NCBI RefSeq assembly: GCF_008831285.2
Contig: NW_022204655.1
Span: 17,501 to 30,000 of the forward strand
Length of the DNA: 12,500 nucleotides
Direction of reading: 5' to 3'
Origin: Nymphaea colorata
Taxonomy: Eukaryota; Streptophyta; Magnoliopsida; Nymphaeales; Nymphaeaceae
Below the pieces are notes generated by a model, which saw nothing but the letters and a program-made list of their open reading frames with translations, was not told the origin of the DNA and made no database searches. Within the stretch, counting starts at the first letter, position 1, and each line of letters opens with the position of its first letter. Both the position numbers and the translations under genes were made by a program. Of the stretch, positions 1 to 7,870 are shown piece by piece.

Positions 1-144
1 CGAAGCCAAGGCTAAAACAAAACAGAATAGTAAACTAAGATGTTGTCCTAAAACCAATAAAATCAAAACAATTCCCGCCCGCGGCTACCAGGGGGAGCAA
101 GAAGTTACCGGCCAAGGGAAGCCCTTGGCGTAGCCGGATAGGCA

Positions 145-720
145 CCCGGGGTGAGAACCAACCCCCGGGTATTGCAGCTTGCTGTTCAAGAAGGCCGGTT
201 GAGGAGAGCCTCCTCGGATGCCTGCTGCACTCTTCTATCCACTGGCGGGATGGCGCTGGGCGATGAACTCGCCGCTGAAATCCTGGCCGACGCGCCTGAG
301 AAAGTGGCCGCTCGCCGCTGGCCGAGTGCTCGTGCTGTCGCTGGACGCGCGTCTACAGGGTTGACGCAGACGATGGGCCGCCTGGAAGGAACCCGGCGTC
401 GGGATGCCTGCGGATGCCAGCAGCGGAGATACGGTCGTCGCGTGTGGCGGCCGACGCCGAGGAAGTTTGGCGCTGAATGGCCGCTGCCGGAGAGGACGAT
501 GCTGTCGGGGCCGGAAGGGCCGCCTGTGTGCCGAGGGGGGCTGCTGCCAGAAGGGCAGCGCCTACCTGCCTGCCGTCGGGTGTAGCTCGGCCACGCTCGT
601 CGCTGGATGCCGACGATGAGATCGCAGCCGAGGCAAGGGCCAGAGGGAGCCGGCGGAGCCTAGTCCTAACTAAGGCTGGGGTTGGCTCGGTGCGGCTGGG
701 CTCTACTAGGTAGGCCGGTT
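145..720. other. GC-rich block in the LTR, left copy; no supported gene
   Basis: About 570 bases are clearly richer in G and C than the rest of the LTR, with many CpG sites. Because of this, several overlapping open frames of 70-144 codons exist on both strands (for example 151-585 plus). None shows a recognisable domain, and frames on opposite strands are equally open. It is read here as non-coding LTR sequence, probably a target of methylation. Confidence 0.6.
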
Positions 721-849
721 TAGTCACGATGGGTTTGGGAATAGGTAGGCTAGGGAGGTTAAGGGTATAGGTTCGAAGTAGGTGACCTAGCTACGAGAGG
801 TTAAGCAAGGTGGTTTGGGTCGAGCCTAAGCTCGCGGATATGGTCAATG

Positions 850-1112
850 TTGACCGAGTGAGGTAAGGGTTGACTAAGAAGGGTGGTTGACTAATGGACC
901 TAGCTGAGAGGGTCCGGGTTGACTGGGTTAAGGGACACTCGAGCTAGACTCGTGCCGACTAGGGTAGCTTGAACTAAGAGGGCTCGGTGGGGGAGATGAC
1001 CTAGTGTTGACTAAGGGTAGAGGAAGCGGTCGGACTAGGTAGGCTCGGTACGAGGGTTGACTAAGTTCGGGATGGTGCGAGAGGGTGCCTAAGGGAGAAG
1101 TTTGACTTGACT
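850..1112 (+). promoter_or_regulatory. W-box (TTGACY) array in the LTR, left copy
   Basis: Eight TTGACC/TTGACT cores, all in the same orientation, begin at 850, 870, 887, 919, 1007, 1057, 1102 and 1107. Most sit in a recurring GGTTGACTAA-like context. The first is the right arm of a perfect inverted pair, GGTCAA-TG-TTGACC (842-855). TTGACY is the core bound by plant WRKY factors. Further cores occur in U3 at 2960, 3106 and 3162, with a reversed one at 3008. The array may instead be the relic of a degenerate short tandem repeat; binding is inferred. Confidence 0.5.
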
Positions 1113-1137
1113 GGTCTTGTCAAGAGCATGCACCAAG

Positions 1138-1157
1138 ATCTTGCCACGTGGCAAGAT
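1138..1157. promoter_or_regulatory. 20-bp perfect palindrome containing a G-box, left LTR
   Basis: The palindrome ATCTTGCCAC/GTGGCAAGAT is uninterrupted and centred on CACGTG, the G-box core bound by plant bZIP and bHLH factors. Other CACGTG cores in this LTR are at 1320, 1689 and 1738; the one at 1689 is CATGTG in the right LTR. Function is inferred from the motif only. Confidence 0.55.
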
Positions 1158-2700
1158 GGACTACTAACAGGGGTTACGCGGAATAGTCACGCGTTGAGGA
1201 GATGCGAGGGAGTTACCAAAACAATAGGGAAAGAGGGGGGGGTCCCGAATGAACCTGGACTGATTCCCGGGATGATTCTCGTGATCTCTCGGATATGCTC
1301 TTGAGGTACAGGATGGAGCCACGTGGAGGAGATAGAGGGCAGGGAATTGGCACGGGAGAAGCTGGCGACAGAATTGGAAGGGAGAGATTGACGCGTTAGG
1401 GAGTTTCCTAATCGGCTAAGGCAAAGGGTTAACGGTGACCGCGGAGAGCAGCAGGGATAGCGCGTCAATGCGCGTGGGACCCAGCTAGATCTCGTGAGGA
1501 TGAGCTGGCTGAGGGGGCGAGGAGAGGACGCTCGGATTACTGACACCTGGCAAGATGAATGGTGAAGACGACGCTAGGGCTAGGGTTGACTCGAGTGAAG
1601 ATTGCGAGGAGGAGAGGAGGACGCGGCGGCTGTGGGCGTTTCCTAAATGATTGGCAGCTCGTGATCCTTGGGCGATCTCGATCAGGGACACGTGGGAGGC
1701 TAGGGTGATACGAAGTTGGGAGCTGGCGAGATGGTGACACGTGTACAGAACCAACGGGCGAGATGGGGTATAGACACTAACCTTGGAAGCGAGCCGGCAG
1801 CAAGATGAAAGTGGATCTCCTTCGTGCGGCGGCTAGGGTTAATCCCTCTTTTCTCTTGTCCAAATTGCCCCTTTTTCAGAATGACACCACCTTTGAGGGC
1901 GAGGATATTCTTTCGGATTACGCCGGAATTAATGGTGCTGATCGGAAGTTACAGGAAACGACCGGAAGATTCCGAATTCCGGCCAAGGGCGATCTTGAGT
2001 TCCACCCGCGCGATAACGCCTGAATGTGATTATGTGAGACTAGGGATCAGGGTGATTCCGATGGGCCAACTCTCATTCGCAGATCATGGCCAGAACCTTA
2101 GATTTCTGATTTGATTAGGATTCTAAGCCGAAAACTTACAGGGAGGACTCGAGCCCAAATCTTGTAGATCAAGCTCACACTTCAGCTCGGTTCAATTCAA
2201 ACCGATCCGATTAGGTCTAGGGATTATTCGGAAATTCCCCAATTCGTGTAAGGGACCTTTTCCGACGGGGTTCTTCGTCTTCCTCGAAGTCAGGCCTCGG
2301 GTATGCCGAGGAAAGACCACAGAAATTAAGAAGACCTCTGCCTTAATCGATCTCAACACAAAACTTGGTGAAAATGCGAAAATCCAAAGTACTAACCTCT
2401 TTGTCTATAATGAAGCCGAGGAGAACCGCGCCTTCGATCTTCCTTGTTCCAGTCCGGCCTCTCCGCTTCTTCGTGATCAAGAAGAGGGCACCGAATCTGG
2501 GTTTGATCTTTGCTAGGGAACATACCGTGGACAAGGGAGGGACCGCCGCTGTGAAGAAGAGATCCGCCGATGCCTTCGCTGCCTTATGCCGGTGTCTAGG
2601 GACTTTGGCTCTTCAAGGACAGGTTTCGGAAAGTAGGAAGCGCCGTGGAGGAAGAGGACGCGAGGTGGGAGAAGACGCCAAGCTCGGGTGAGCCAGGTGG

Positions 2701-2745
2701 GAGACGAGAAGGAGAGAGAGACCTCGAGAGAGGAGAGAGAAGGAA
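2701..2745 (-). repeat. GA-rich (element strand CT-rich) low-complexity tract, 3' LTR
   Basis: About 45 bases are almost purely purine on the plus strand, with repeated GAGA units. On the element strand this is a CT-rich stretch 60-110 bases downstream of the TATA motif, resembling the pyrimidine-rich leaders of plant promoters. The matching tract in the other LTR is at 12048-12092. Confidence 0.7.
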
Positions 2746-2801
2746 TCCGAACAAATGATTCAATTACGTCCAAAATGCATACAATGTACAAGATCCAAAA
2801 A

Positions 2802-2811
2802 GTATATATAC
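2802..2811 (-). promoter_or_regulatory. TATA motif, copy in the 3' LTR
   Basis: This is the same GTATATATAC motif as at 12150, unchanged between the LTRs. In the 3' LTR it could start transcription leftward out of the element into flanking DNA, but normally this copy is silent. No experimental support is visible in the sequence. Confidence 0.45.
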
Positions 2812-3055
2812 AAGATGAATTGAAGCGGGTTTACTCTACCTAACCCGCGCTAGATCTAATCCAAAACTCATTGCGCCGAGCACATCCCGCTCGGCCTAGG
2901 TCTCGAGTTCAAAACTCGTTATTGGCAAGAATGGTTAAGTGCGAAAGCAAAGACTGAATTTGACTAAGTGCTGGAAAGAAACGAGCGGCCTAGCGCCTAA
3001 GCTCGAAAGTCAAATGAATCGTCCCTGAGCCTTGTGAGCCCAGGGCGGGGACCTC

Positions 3056-3135
3056 GTGTGGGTTGCCGCCCACACTTCGGTTCGATGCGCACGGGCTAAG
3101 TCTGTTTGACTTAGCCAATTGCCTAGAATTCTAGG
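3056..3135. repeat. Cluster of three perfect inverted repeats in U3, 3' LTR
   Basis: Three perfect inverted repeats lie within 80 bases. They are GTGTGGG/CCCACAC around a 6-base loop (3056-3075), GGCTAAGTC/GACTTAGCC around TGTTT (3094-3116), and the uninterrupted palindrome CCTAGAATTCTAGG (3122-3135). The middle one contains a TTGACT W-box core in its loop and right arm. They are close to the outer LTR end, where U3 enhancers usually lie. Function is not known. Confidence 0.75.
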
Positions 3136-3192
3136 TCTTAGAATCGGCTCAAGCGTCTAGGTTGACCGGACTCACATTAGGGGTTAACTTGA

Positions 3193-4460
3193 CTACTCGG
3201 TGAGCCCAACGCTTAGTTCAGGGACGTCTTGAAGTCTGTCCGGTTTGAGCACCTCTTCGGACCTGGTTGCTCCTCCCACTCCTCCCGCTGCAACCTGAGT
3301 TGGTGCTGCTTCATCCTCTTGAGTCGAGTCTGCGACATGCTCCATGGTCTGAGCCCACAACTCAGACGCCTTGCGTTTCAGCCGGCTAGGTCCGGCCTGC
3401 TCTGTCGGCCTTGGGTCGGGACCAAGAGATTGGTCCGTAACAGATTCCCCCTCCCTAAATTGCGCTTGTCCTCGAGCGCTAGAAGAGGGGAAGCGGTGGA
3501 TTACTGACCCGAACTCTTCCCAAGAAGTTCCTCGATCTGGGCCCTCCCATTCCACGAGTACCTCATGCCTCGTCCTACCTTGGCGTTGGACGTATCTGTG
3601 CTTTAAGATACGGTAGGGTGTTGGCAACTGTTCCGGCACTTGTTCTATCATTGTTGGTACATCCCCATGATGCGGCTTAAGTCGTGTGACATGGAATACG
3701 GGGTGTACTAATGCTGCTCTTGGAAGGCCTATCCTGTAGGCTGCCTTTCCAACCTTTTGTAGTACCGGATATGGACCATAATAGCGAGGTAACAGTTTTG
3801 AGTAGGGCTGGCCCATCAACGACCTCTGCTTCAGAGGCAACCTCTTCAGCCACACATACTGGCCCACTTCGAATTGGCAGTCTTTCCTACCTTTGTTATA
3901 CACTTGTCTCATGCGGTTCTGCGCCTTGGCGATATTCTGCTTGAGTGCGTCTAGCACTTCTTCACGTGTGCGCAGTTCACAGTCAATTTGGTCGTCCTCA
4001 GCTGTGCCTCCTTCATACCTTGGTATAGCAGGAGGAGGGAACCCGTATACACCCTCATATGGGGTCATGCCCGTGGACGAATGCAGACTAGTGTTACACG
4101 ACCATTCTGCCCATGGTAAAAATTTTACCCATGTATTTGGTCGTTCTCCCGCGAAGCATCTCAGGTAGGTCTCTAGAGACCGGTTCACGATTTCGCTCTG
4201 ACCATCTGTCTGTGGATGGTGGGCTGTGCTGAAGTTAAGCGTTGTACCCATTAACTTCATATACTCCTGCCAGAACGCACTGAGAAAGATCGAGTCACGG
4301 TCGCACACGACCGACTGTGGCATTCCGTGGAGCTTGCCGATAAATTCTTGGTATACGCTGGCCACCATTGGCCCTTGATACGAACGTGGCAAGGGAGCGA
4401 AGTGGCTATACTTGGTGAGTCTATCCACTACCACAAGCACAGCTTCCTTGCCTTCAAGCG
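3193..4460 (-). pseudogene. pol: Integrase core, GPY/F module and chromodomain
   Basis: From about 4458 the frame gives the integrase RNase H-fold core: VVDRLTKYSHF, then SVVCDRDSIFLSAFW with the second catalytic Asp (residue 67 counted from 4500), then HHPQTDGQSEIVNRSLE with the catalytic Glu (residue 103). The GPY/F module follows (YYGPYPVLQKVGKAAYRIGLP, residues 241-260), then a HPVFHVTRLKPH block and a chromodomain at about 293-338. A tail of about 95 residues, poorly conserved in appearance, runs to TAG at 3193-3195. The first 14 or so residues after the in-frame ATG at 4500 are out of frame with the true protein. Integrase inserts the DNA copy; the chromodomain is expected to guide it to particular chromatin. 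Confidence 0.93.
3487..3624 (-). other. Integrase C-terminal chromodomain
   Basis: About 46 residues, starting TPYRILKHRYVQRQG and containing HEVLVEWEG, TSWEE and a final VIHRFP, fit the chromodomain strand-strand-strand-helix pattern, including the hallmark VxW-x-G and the later (T/S)WE. The position after the GPY/F module matches plant chromoviruses. The residue after WEG is Pro rather than the aromatic of HP1-type domains, so one of the three methyl-lysine cage residues seems absent, as reported for many plant chromoviral chromodomains. Confidence 0.82.
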
Positions 4461-5635
4461 GGGCATGGCATCTATTAAATCCATAGTTACATCCGTCCAT
4501 GGCTTTGTGGGTATGGGGAGAGGATTCAAGTGGCCTGGAGGCTTGATTGCCTCATATTTCTCCCTCTGACATACCACACACTTTCTGATGTAACGTTGTA
4601 TGTCTGCCTTCATGTCGCGCCACCAAAACTGGGCTTTTATTCTGCCAAGGGTTTTTGAAACCCCCTCATGACCTGCGGCTGGAGTGTCATGGAAGTGTTG
4701 CAAGAGTTCTTGCTTAAGCCCAGAATTAGGAGGAATCACTGCGCGATTCTTCCTAAATAAGAGATTCCCTCTGACCGTATACAAGGGGATAGATCCGGGA
4801 TTTTGTTCTACTGATGCTCGAATTAACCTCAAGGATTGATCTTCTTGCTGCCCTTGGTTTAATCGTTCCCATATATCCGTCTCTACCACAGAGAGCGTCA
4901 TGAACTGCTCGGTCAAACGGGAAAGAGAGTCTGCCGCTGTGTTATCCGGACCTTTCTTATACTCAATCTCAAAATCGTATCCTAGCAGCTTGGCCAGCCA
5001 ACGCTGTTGGGTAGGCGTGGATACTCTTTGTTTGAGCATGTACTTTAACAAATTCTGGTCCGTTTTGACTACAAATCTGCGCCCTATCAGGTAAGGCCGC
5101 CACTTTTCAACTGCCAACACTATCGCTAAGAGCTCTTTCTCGTATGTAGAAAGAGGTTTTGCTCTACTGGTTAGGGCCTTTGACATATAGGCGATAGGAT
5201 GGCCTTCTTGACTCAAGACGGCCCCGACTCCAACATCACACGCATCCGTCTCGATTGTAAATTGTTTGTTGAAGTTCGGTAGGGTAAGCACTGGCGCAGT
5301 CATAAGGGCATTTTTCAACTTATCAAAGGCTGCCCTAGCCTTGTCTGACCATTGAAAGGCCCCTTTCTTCAACATCTGGGTTAAGGGCTGAGCTATTAAC
5401 CCATAACCTTGGATGAAGCGTCTATAGTAGCCTGTGAGGCCTAGAAAACCTCTGAGTCCTTTCAGGTCCTTAGGCAGTGGCCATCTTTGCATGGCGTCTA
5501 ATTTTTCGGGGTCTGCCCGAACCCCTTGTTGGCACACGATGTGCCCAAGATAACCAATGCTCGGTTGTCCAAAGCTGCATTTGGACCTTTTTGCATACAG
5601 TTGGTTATCACGTAACACCTGAAGAGCTGTAGCCA
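4455..5635 (-). pseudogene. pol: RT thumb, RNase H and integrase N-terminal domain
   Basis: A long open stretch (frame open from 5618) starts with the RT thumb (YLGHIV, then GLRGFLGLTGYYRRFI). RNase H follows, with expected acidic residues in TDACDVGVGA, STYEKELLAI, KTDQNLL and GPDNTAADSLSR (Asp125, Glu160 or Glu162, Asp187 and Asp230 counted from 5618). RNase H removes the RNA strand of the RNA-DNA hybrid. The integrase zinc domain comes next, with an HHCC pattern at about residues 310, 317, 347 and 350, then the first catalytic Asp of the integrase core in VTMDLIDAMP. A missing base near 4455 ends this frame at 4428; the rest of integrase continues in the next frame. Confidence 0.93.
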
Positions 5636-5815
5636 GTGCTTCTCGTGCAATTCCTCTGTCTGACTATATATGATATGTCGTCGAAGAAGACCAATATAAA
5701 ATCTCGGAGGTATTGACGAAAGACATCGTTCATGCACCTTTGAAATGTTGCCGGTGCGTTAGTTAGACCGAAGGGCAAACTAGGAATTCGTAGTGCCCGT
5801 CATGTGTCCTGAATG
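5635..5815 (-). pseudogene. pol: RT palm with DD catalytic box, split by four frame breaks
   Basis: This 180-base stretch encodes the central RT palm, but only in short pieces in successive frames. Recognisable pieces are a THDGHYEF block, then [12 protein letters not shown], then FFDDI (the catalytic Asp-Asp box, codons at 5678-5683), then [11 protein letters not shown]. Breaks are near 5815, 5778 (a T run on the element strand), 5673 and 5635; each is explained by one missing base. No single frame could yield an active palm. Either this copy's RT is dead or the assembly has local errors here. Confidence 0.85.
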
Positions 5816-6640
5816 CGTTTTGGGGACGTCATCCTTACACATTCTGATTTGATGGTAGCCGGCTCTCAAGTCTATCTTGGAGAATATGGTCGCACCGGCT
5901 AGCTCATCCAACAACTCATCGATGACAGGTATAGGGTGCCTATCCTTCACCGTGGCTTCGTTCAGGGCGCGATAATCAACACATAAGCGCCATGTACTGT
6001 CCTTCTTCTTCACAAGTAAGACGGGAGAAGAAAAAGGACTGCTGCTTGGCTGAACTATGCCACTCTCTAACATCTCCTTAACCAGACGCTCTATTTCGGC
6101 CTTCTGGTTATACCCATATCTGTAGGGCCGCACGTTGACCGGTTCGGCCCCTTGAGTCAAGATGATTCGATGGTCGTAGGATCGAGGAGGAGGTAGTCCT
6201 TTTGGCTCCTCGAACAAATCCTCATATCGGTCCAACACCGACTGTATCCGTGGAGGCACAATCTCTTCGTGCTCCTCTCTAGATGGCACATCCGTAGCTA
6301 GTGCCATCACCCAACACGCTGGTTGGTCTGCCTCTATAGCTCGTAAGGCAGCCTTGGGACGAGTAGTGCTCGTGATGCCTTGTAAGGTCATCGGCTCATC
6401 TTCTCCGTCGGGCGTGAAGGTCATACTAAAGTTCCTCACGTCCCATGATATAATACCCAAGGTGAAAAACCAGGGCATTCCGAGAATCAAATCCACTCCA
6501 TCGAGTGGAATAACCAAGAAATCAACCTTGAAGGGCTTTTTCTTGATGACGACTTCCATGTTCTTCCCTTCGTTAAGGCATTTCAGCCTTAGACCCCCTC
6601 CCACGACTATTGTTTGGGGTGAGCTGGATTCGAGGGGCAC
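5780..6640 (-). pseudogene. pol: Protease C-terminus and N-terminal half of reverse transcriptase
   Basis: This open stretch first gives the protease C-terminal signature, [13 protein letters not shown] followed by WD and SMTF. A connection region follows, then RT fingers and palm: a [20 protein letters not shown] segment, [40 protein letters not shown], and [14 protein letters not shown], which holds the first catalytic Asp of the RT palm. The frame then leaves the RT consensus just after a KDDVPKT motif, near 5815, and stops at 5780. The downstream palm, including the DD box, lies in other frames. RT would copy the element RNA into DNA within the particle. Confidence 0.92.
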
Positions 6641-7186
6641 CTTACACTTTTAGCTGCTTCCTCAGTTAGGAAGTTTCGTGTGGCCCCATTGTCCAACAAA
6701 ATGAGGATCTTCTTGCCGTTGATCCTCCCAAACACTCGGAATGAATTGGGCTTGTTTGGGTCTTGCATCGAGTGAAGAGACTCGGCCTCTGAGGGTTTCT
6801 CTTCTTTGGCGGGAGTCTCTTCCTTGGCTATTTCTTTTTTCTTCTCGGTCTTTTTAATTCTGCGCTTTTGAATTACTTCTTCCTCTGAAGAGGACGAGCT
6901 GGACTCGTAGGAAGCGCTGGAGGATGAGTCACTATCTGTACACGAGCTGGACTCTACATCACTTATCACTTGTACCCTAAAGTAGGCTGGGCACTTGTGA
7001 TATTTGTCCCATTTACCCTCACACCGATAGCACAGACCCTTGCGTCTGTATTCCTCAATTTGTTGAGGCGTGAGGTATCGTAGGGGCGGTTTCTTGCCCT
7101 GCCCTTGATTGGAGTTCTGGTAGGGCCGTGGTTCGTTCCCCCTTTTGAAGGGAACTATCTCCTTTCGAGTATTGCGAGAAGCAGAG
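6607..7186 (-). pseudogene. Nucleocapsid zinc knuckle, charged linker and protease active-site segment
   Basis: This frame is open from about 7186 down to the stop at 6607-6609. In order it has a Gln/Asn/Pro-rich stretch, a CCHC-like knuckle (6991-7032), a Ser/Asp/Glu tract (about 6877-6960), a Lys/Glu-rich tract, then the pepsin-like retroviral protease start: FGRINGKKILILLDNGA followed by TRNFL. The catalytic triplet reads Asp-Asn-Gly (6685-6693) instead of the usual Asp-Ser/Thr-Gly; AAT is one transition from AGT (Ser). About one base is missing in the A run near 6648-6651, so the rest of the protease lies in another frame. Confidence 0.85.
6991..7032 (-). other. CCHC-type zinc knuckle of Gag/nucleocapsid
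   Basis: The translation reads CYRCEGKWDKYHKC: Cys-x2-Cys, an internal Trp, then His-x-Cys. The spacing differs from the retroviral C-x2-C-x4-H-x4-C pattern but resembles the Cys-x2-Cys ... Trp/Phe ... His-x-Cys knuckle found in many plant Ty3/gypsy Gag proteins. It would bind the element RNA. It sits directly upstream of the acidic linker and protease, as expected. Confidence 0.82.
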
Positions 7187-7870
7187 GGATAGAGCTTTGT
7201 TTCCTCTTTTTATCAAATTTATGAGCCTTTTTCTCGGCTCTTCTTTCCTCGATCCTTTCTTCATATAGACGGGCCATGGCGATACATTCTTCCAATTTGT
7301 CAAAGCGGTGAATTTTCATTTCCCACTTTATATCATTTCTAAGGCCTCCCTTGAAAGCACCGATGAGGGCCTTCTCAGGCCATCTGACCATGCTGGCTAG
7401 GCGCTCGAACTGCCTTTTGTAGGCTGGCACGGTAGTGGTCTGGACTAGATTTTTTAAGTCCTCATCGTAGTCAATGAATGTTGAGTCCCCAAATTGGAGT
7501 TGGAGACTGGCCTTATACTTTTCCCATGTTTGTTCTTCATAATTGTGGTTAAACCACAAATAATGCGTTGTAGCTTCTCTGGTCATGTTGGCCGTAGCTA
7601 TCTCAATCCATTCTGCCTCGGGAACGTGGTGACAAAGGAAGTACCGCTCTGCCATGAAGAGCCATTCACGCAAGTGTTCCCCATTGAACTTAGGGAACTC
7701 ATATCGGACTGAGGGTGTCCGTCGCTCTTCTTGCCTTTCGTGGAATCGAGACCCTCTTCTTTGACGAGCTGAGACTCGTCTTGCTCCCCTTCGAAGTGAG
7801 CTCAACTCGGTTTTGGCTATGGTGTCCAAATCGCGGTGCTCGGGGAGTCCTATCATCGTAGGCATCCGGT
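7155..7870 (-). pseudogene. gag: Gag capsid-like domain (retrotransposon Gag family)
   Basis: The translation contains RYEFPKFNGEHLREWLF, an aromatic-rich MAERYFL stretch, the W-x-x-Y-K-x-x-L-Q-L-Q-F-G block and a later YKRQFERLASMV motif. This is the usual signature of the plant Ty3/gypsy Gag capsid domain, here about 160 residues. A basic Lys/Arg tail (EERRAEKKAHKFDKKRK) follows. The segment is in a different frame from the Gag N-terminus and stops early at 7155, because about one base is missing near the GGG run at 7186-7188. Beyond that point the reading continues in another frame into the zinc knuckle. Confidence 0.85.

Larger units (their letters stand above)
1..3176 (-). repeat. 3' LTR (partial, element on minus strand)
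   Basis: Positions 1-3152 match 9348-12500 at about 98.9% by hand comparison, with one 1-base indel near 2747 (right copy has an extra T). The match runs to the last base of the window, so the true repeat end is at or after 3152. The best guess is 3176: the plus strand there reads CTCACA, giving a TGT...ACA pair with the TGTAAGG start seen at 8937. The outer (left) end lies about 410 bases before position 1. No convincing gene is visible in it. It holds a GC-rich block, a W-box array, several CACGTG boxes, a TATA motif and U3 inverted repeats. As the 3' LTR it should supply the transcript's 3' end. Confidence 0.93.

Noticed and set aside
50-65. AATAAA on the plus strand as a polyadenylation signal
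   Set aside because: It is on the strand opposite to the element's transcript, and no plus-strand gene ends here.
151-585. 144-codon plus-strand frame repeated at 9498-9932, looking like a duplicated small gene
   Set aside because: Both copies lie at the same place in the two LTRs, in a GC-rich block where opposite-strand and shifted frames are also open. No domain, and substitutions do not favour silent positions.
1805-2114. Plus-strand frames of 72-96 codons beginning near 1805 and 1824
   Set aside because: Two overlapping frames are equally open, and changes between LTR copies alter residues freely; not supported as genes.
2365-2691. 108-codon basic plus-strand frame, repeated at 11712-12038
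   Set aside because: LTR-internal and antisense to the element, no recognisable domain; explained by LTR duplication.
2895-2920. TCGAGTTCAAAACTCG, resembling a tRNA T-arm or internal B box
   Set aside because: No acceptor, D or anticodon arms around it; only a 6-bp hairpin with a 3-base loop.
3229-4569. Plus-strand frames antisense to integrase
   Set aside because: Mirror images of a conserved integrase/chromodomain coding region; no domain of their own.
7055-7303. 82-codon minus-strand frame overlapping the Gag basic tail
   Set aside because: A shadow frame: the zinc knuckle and capsid readings on either side use the other two frames.
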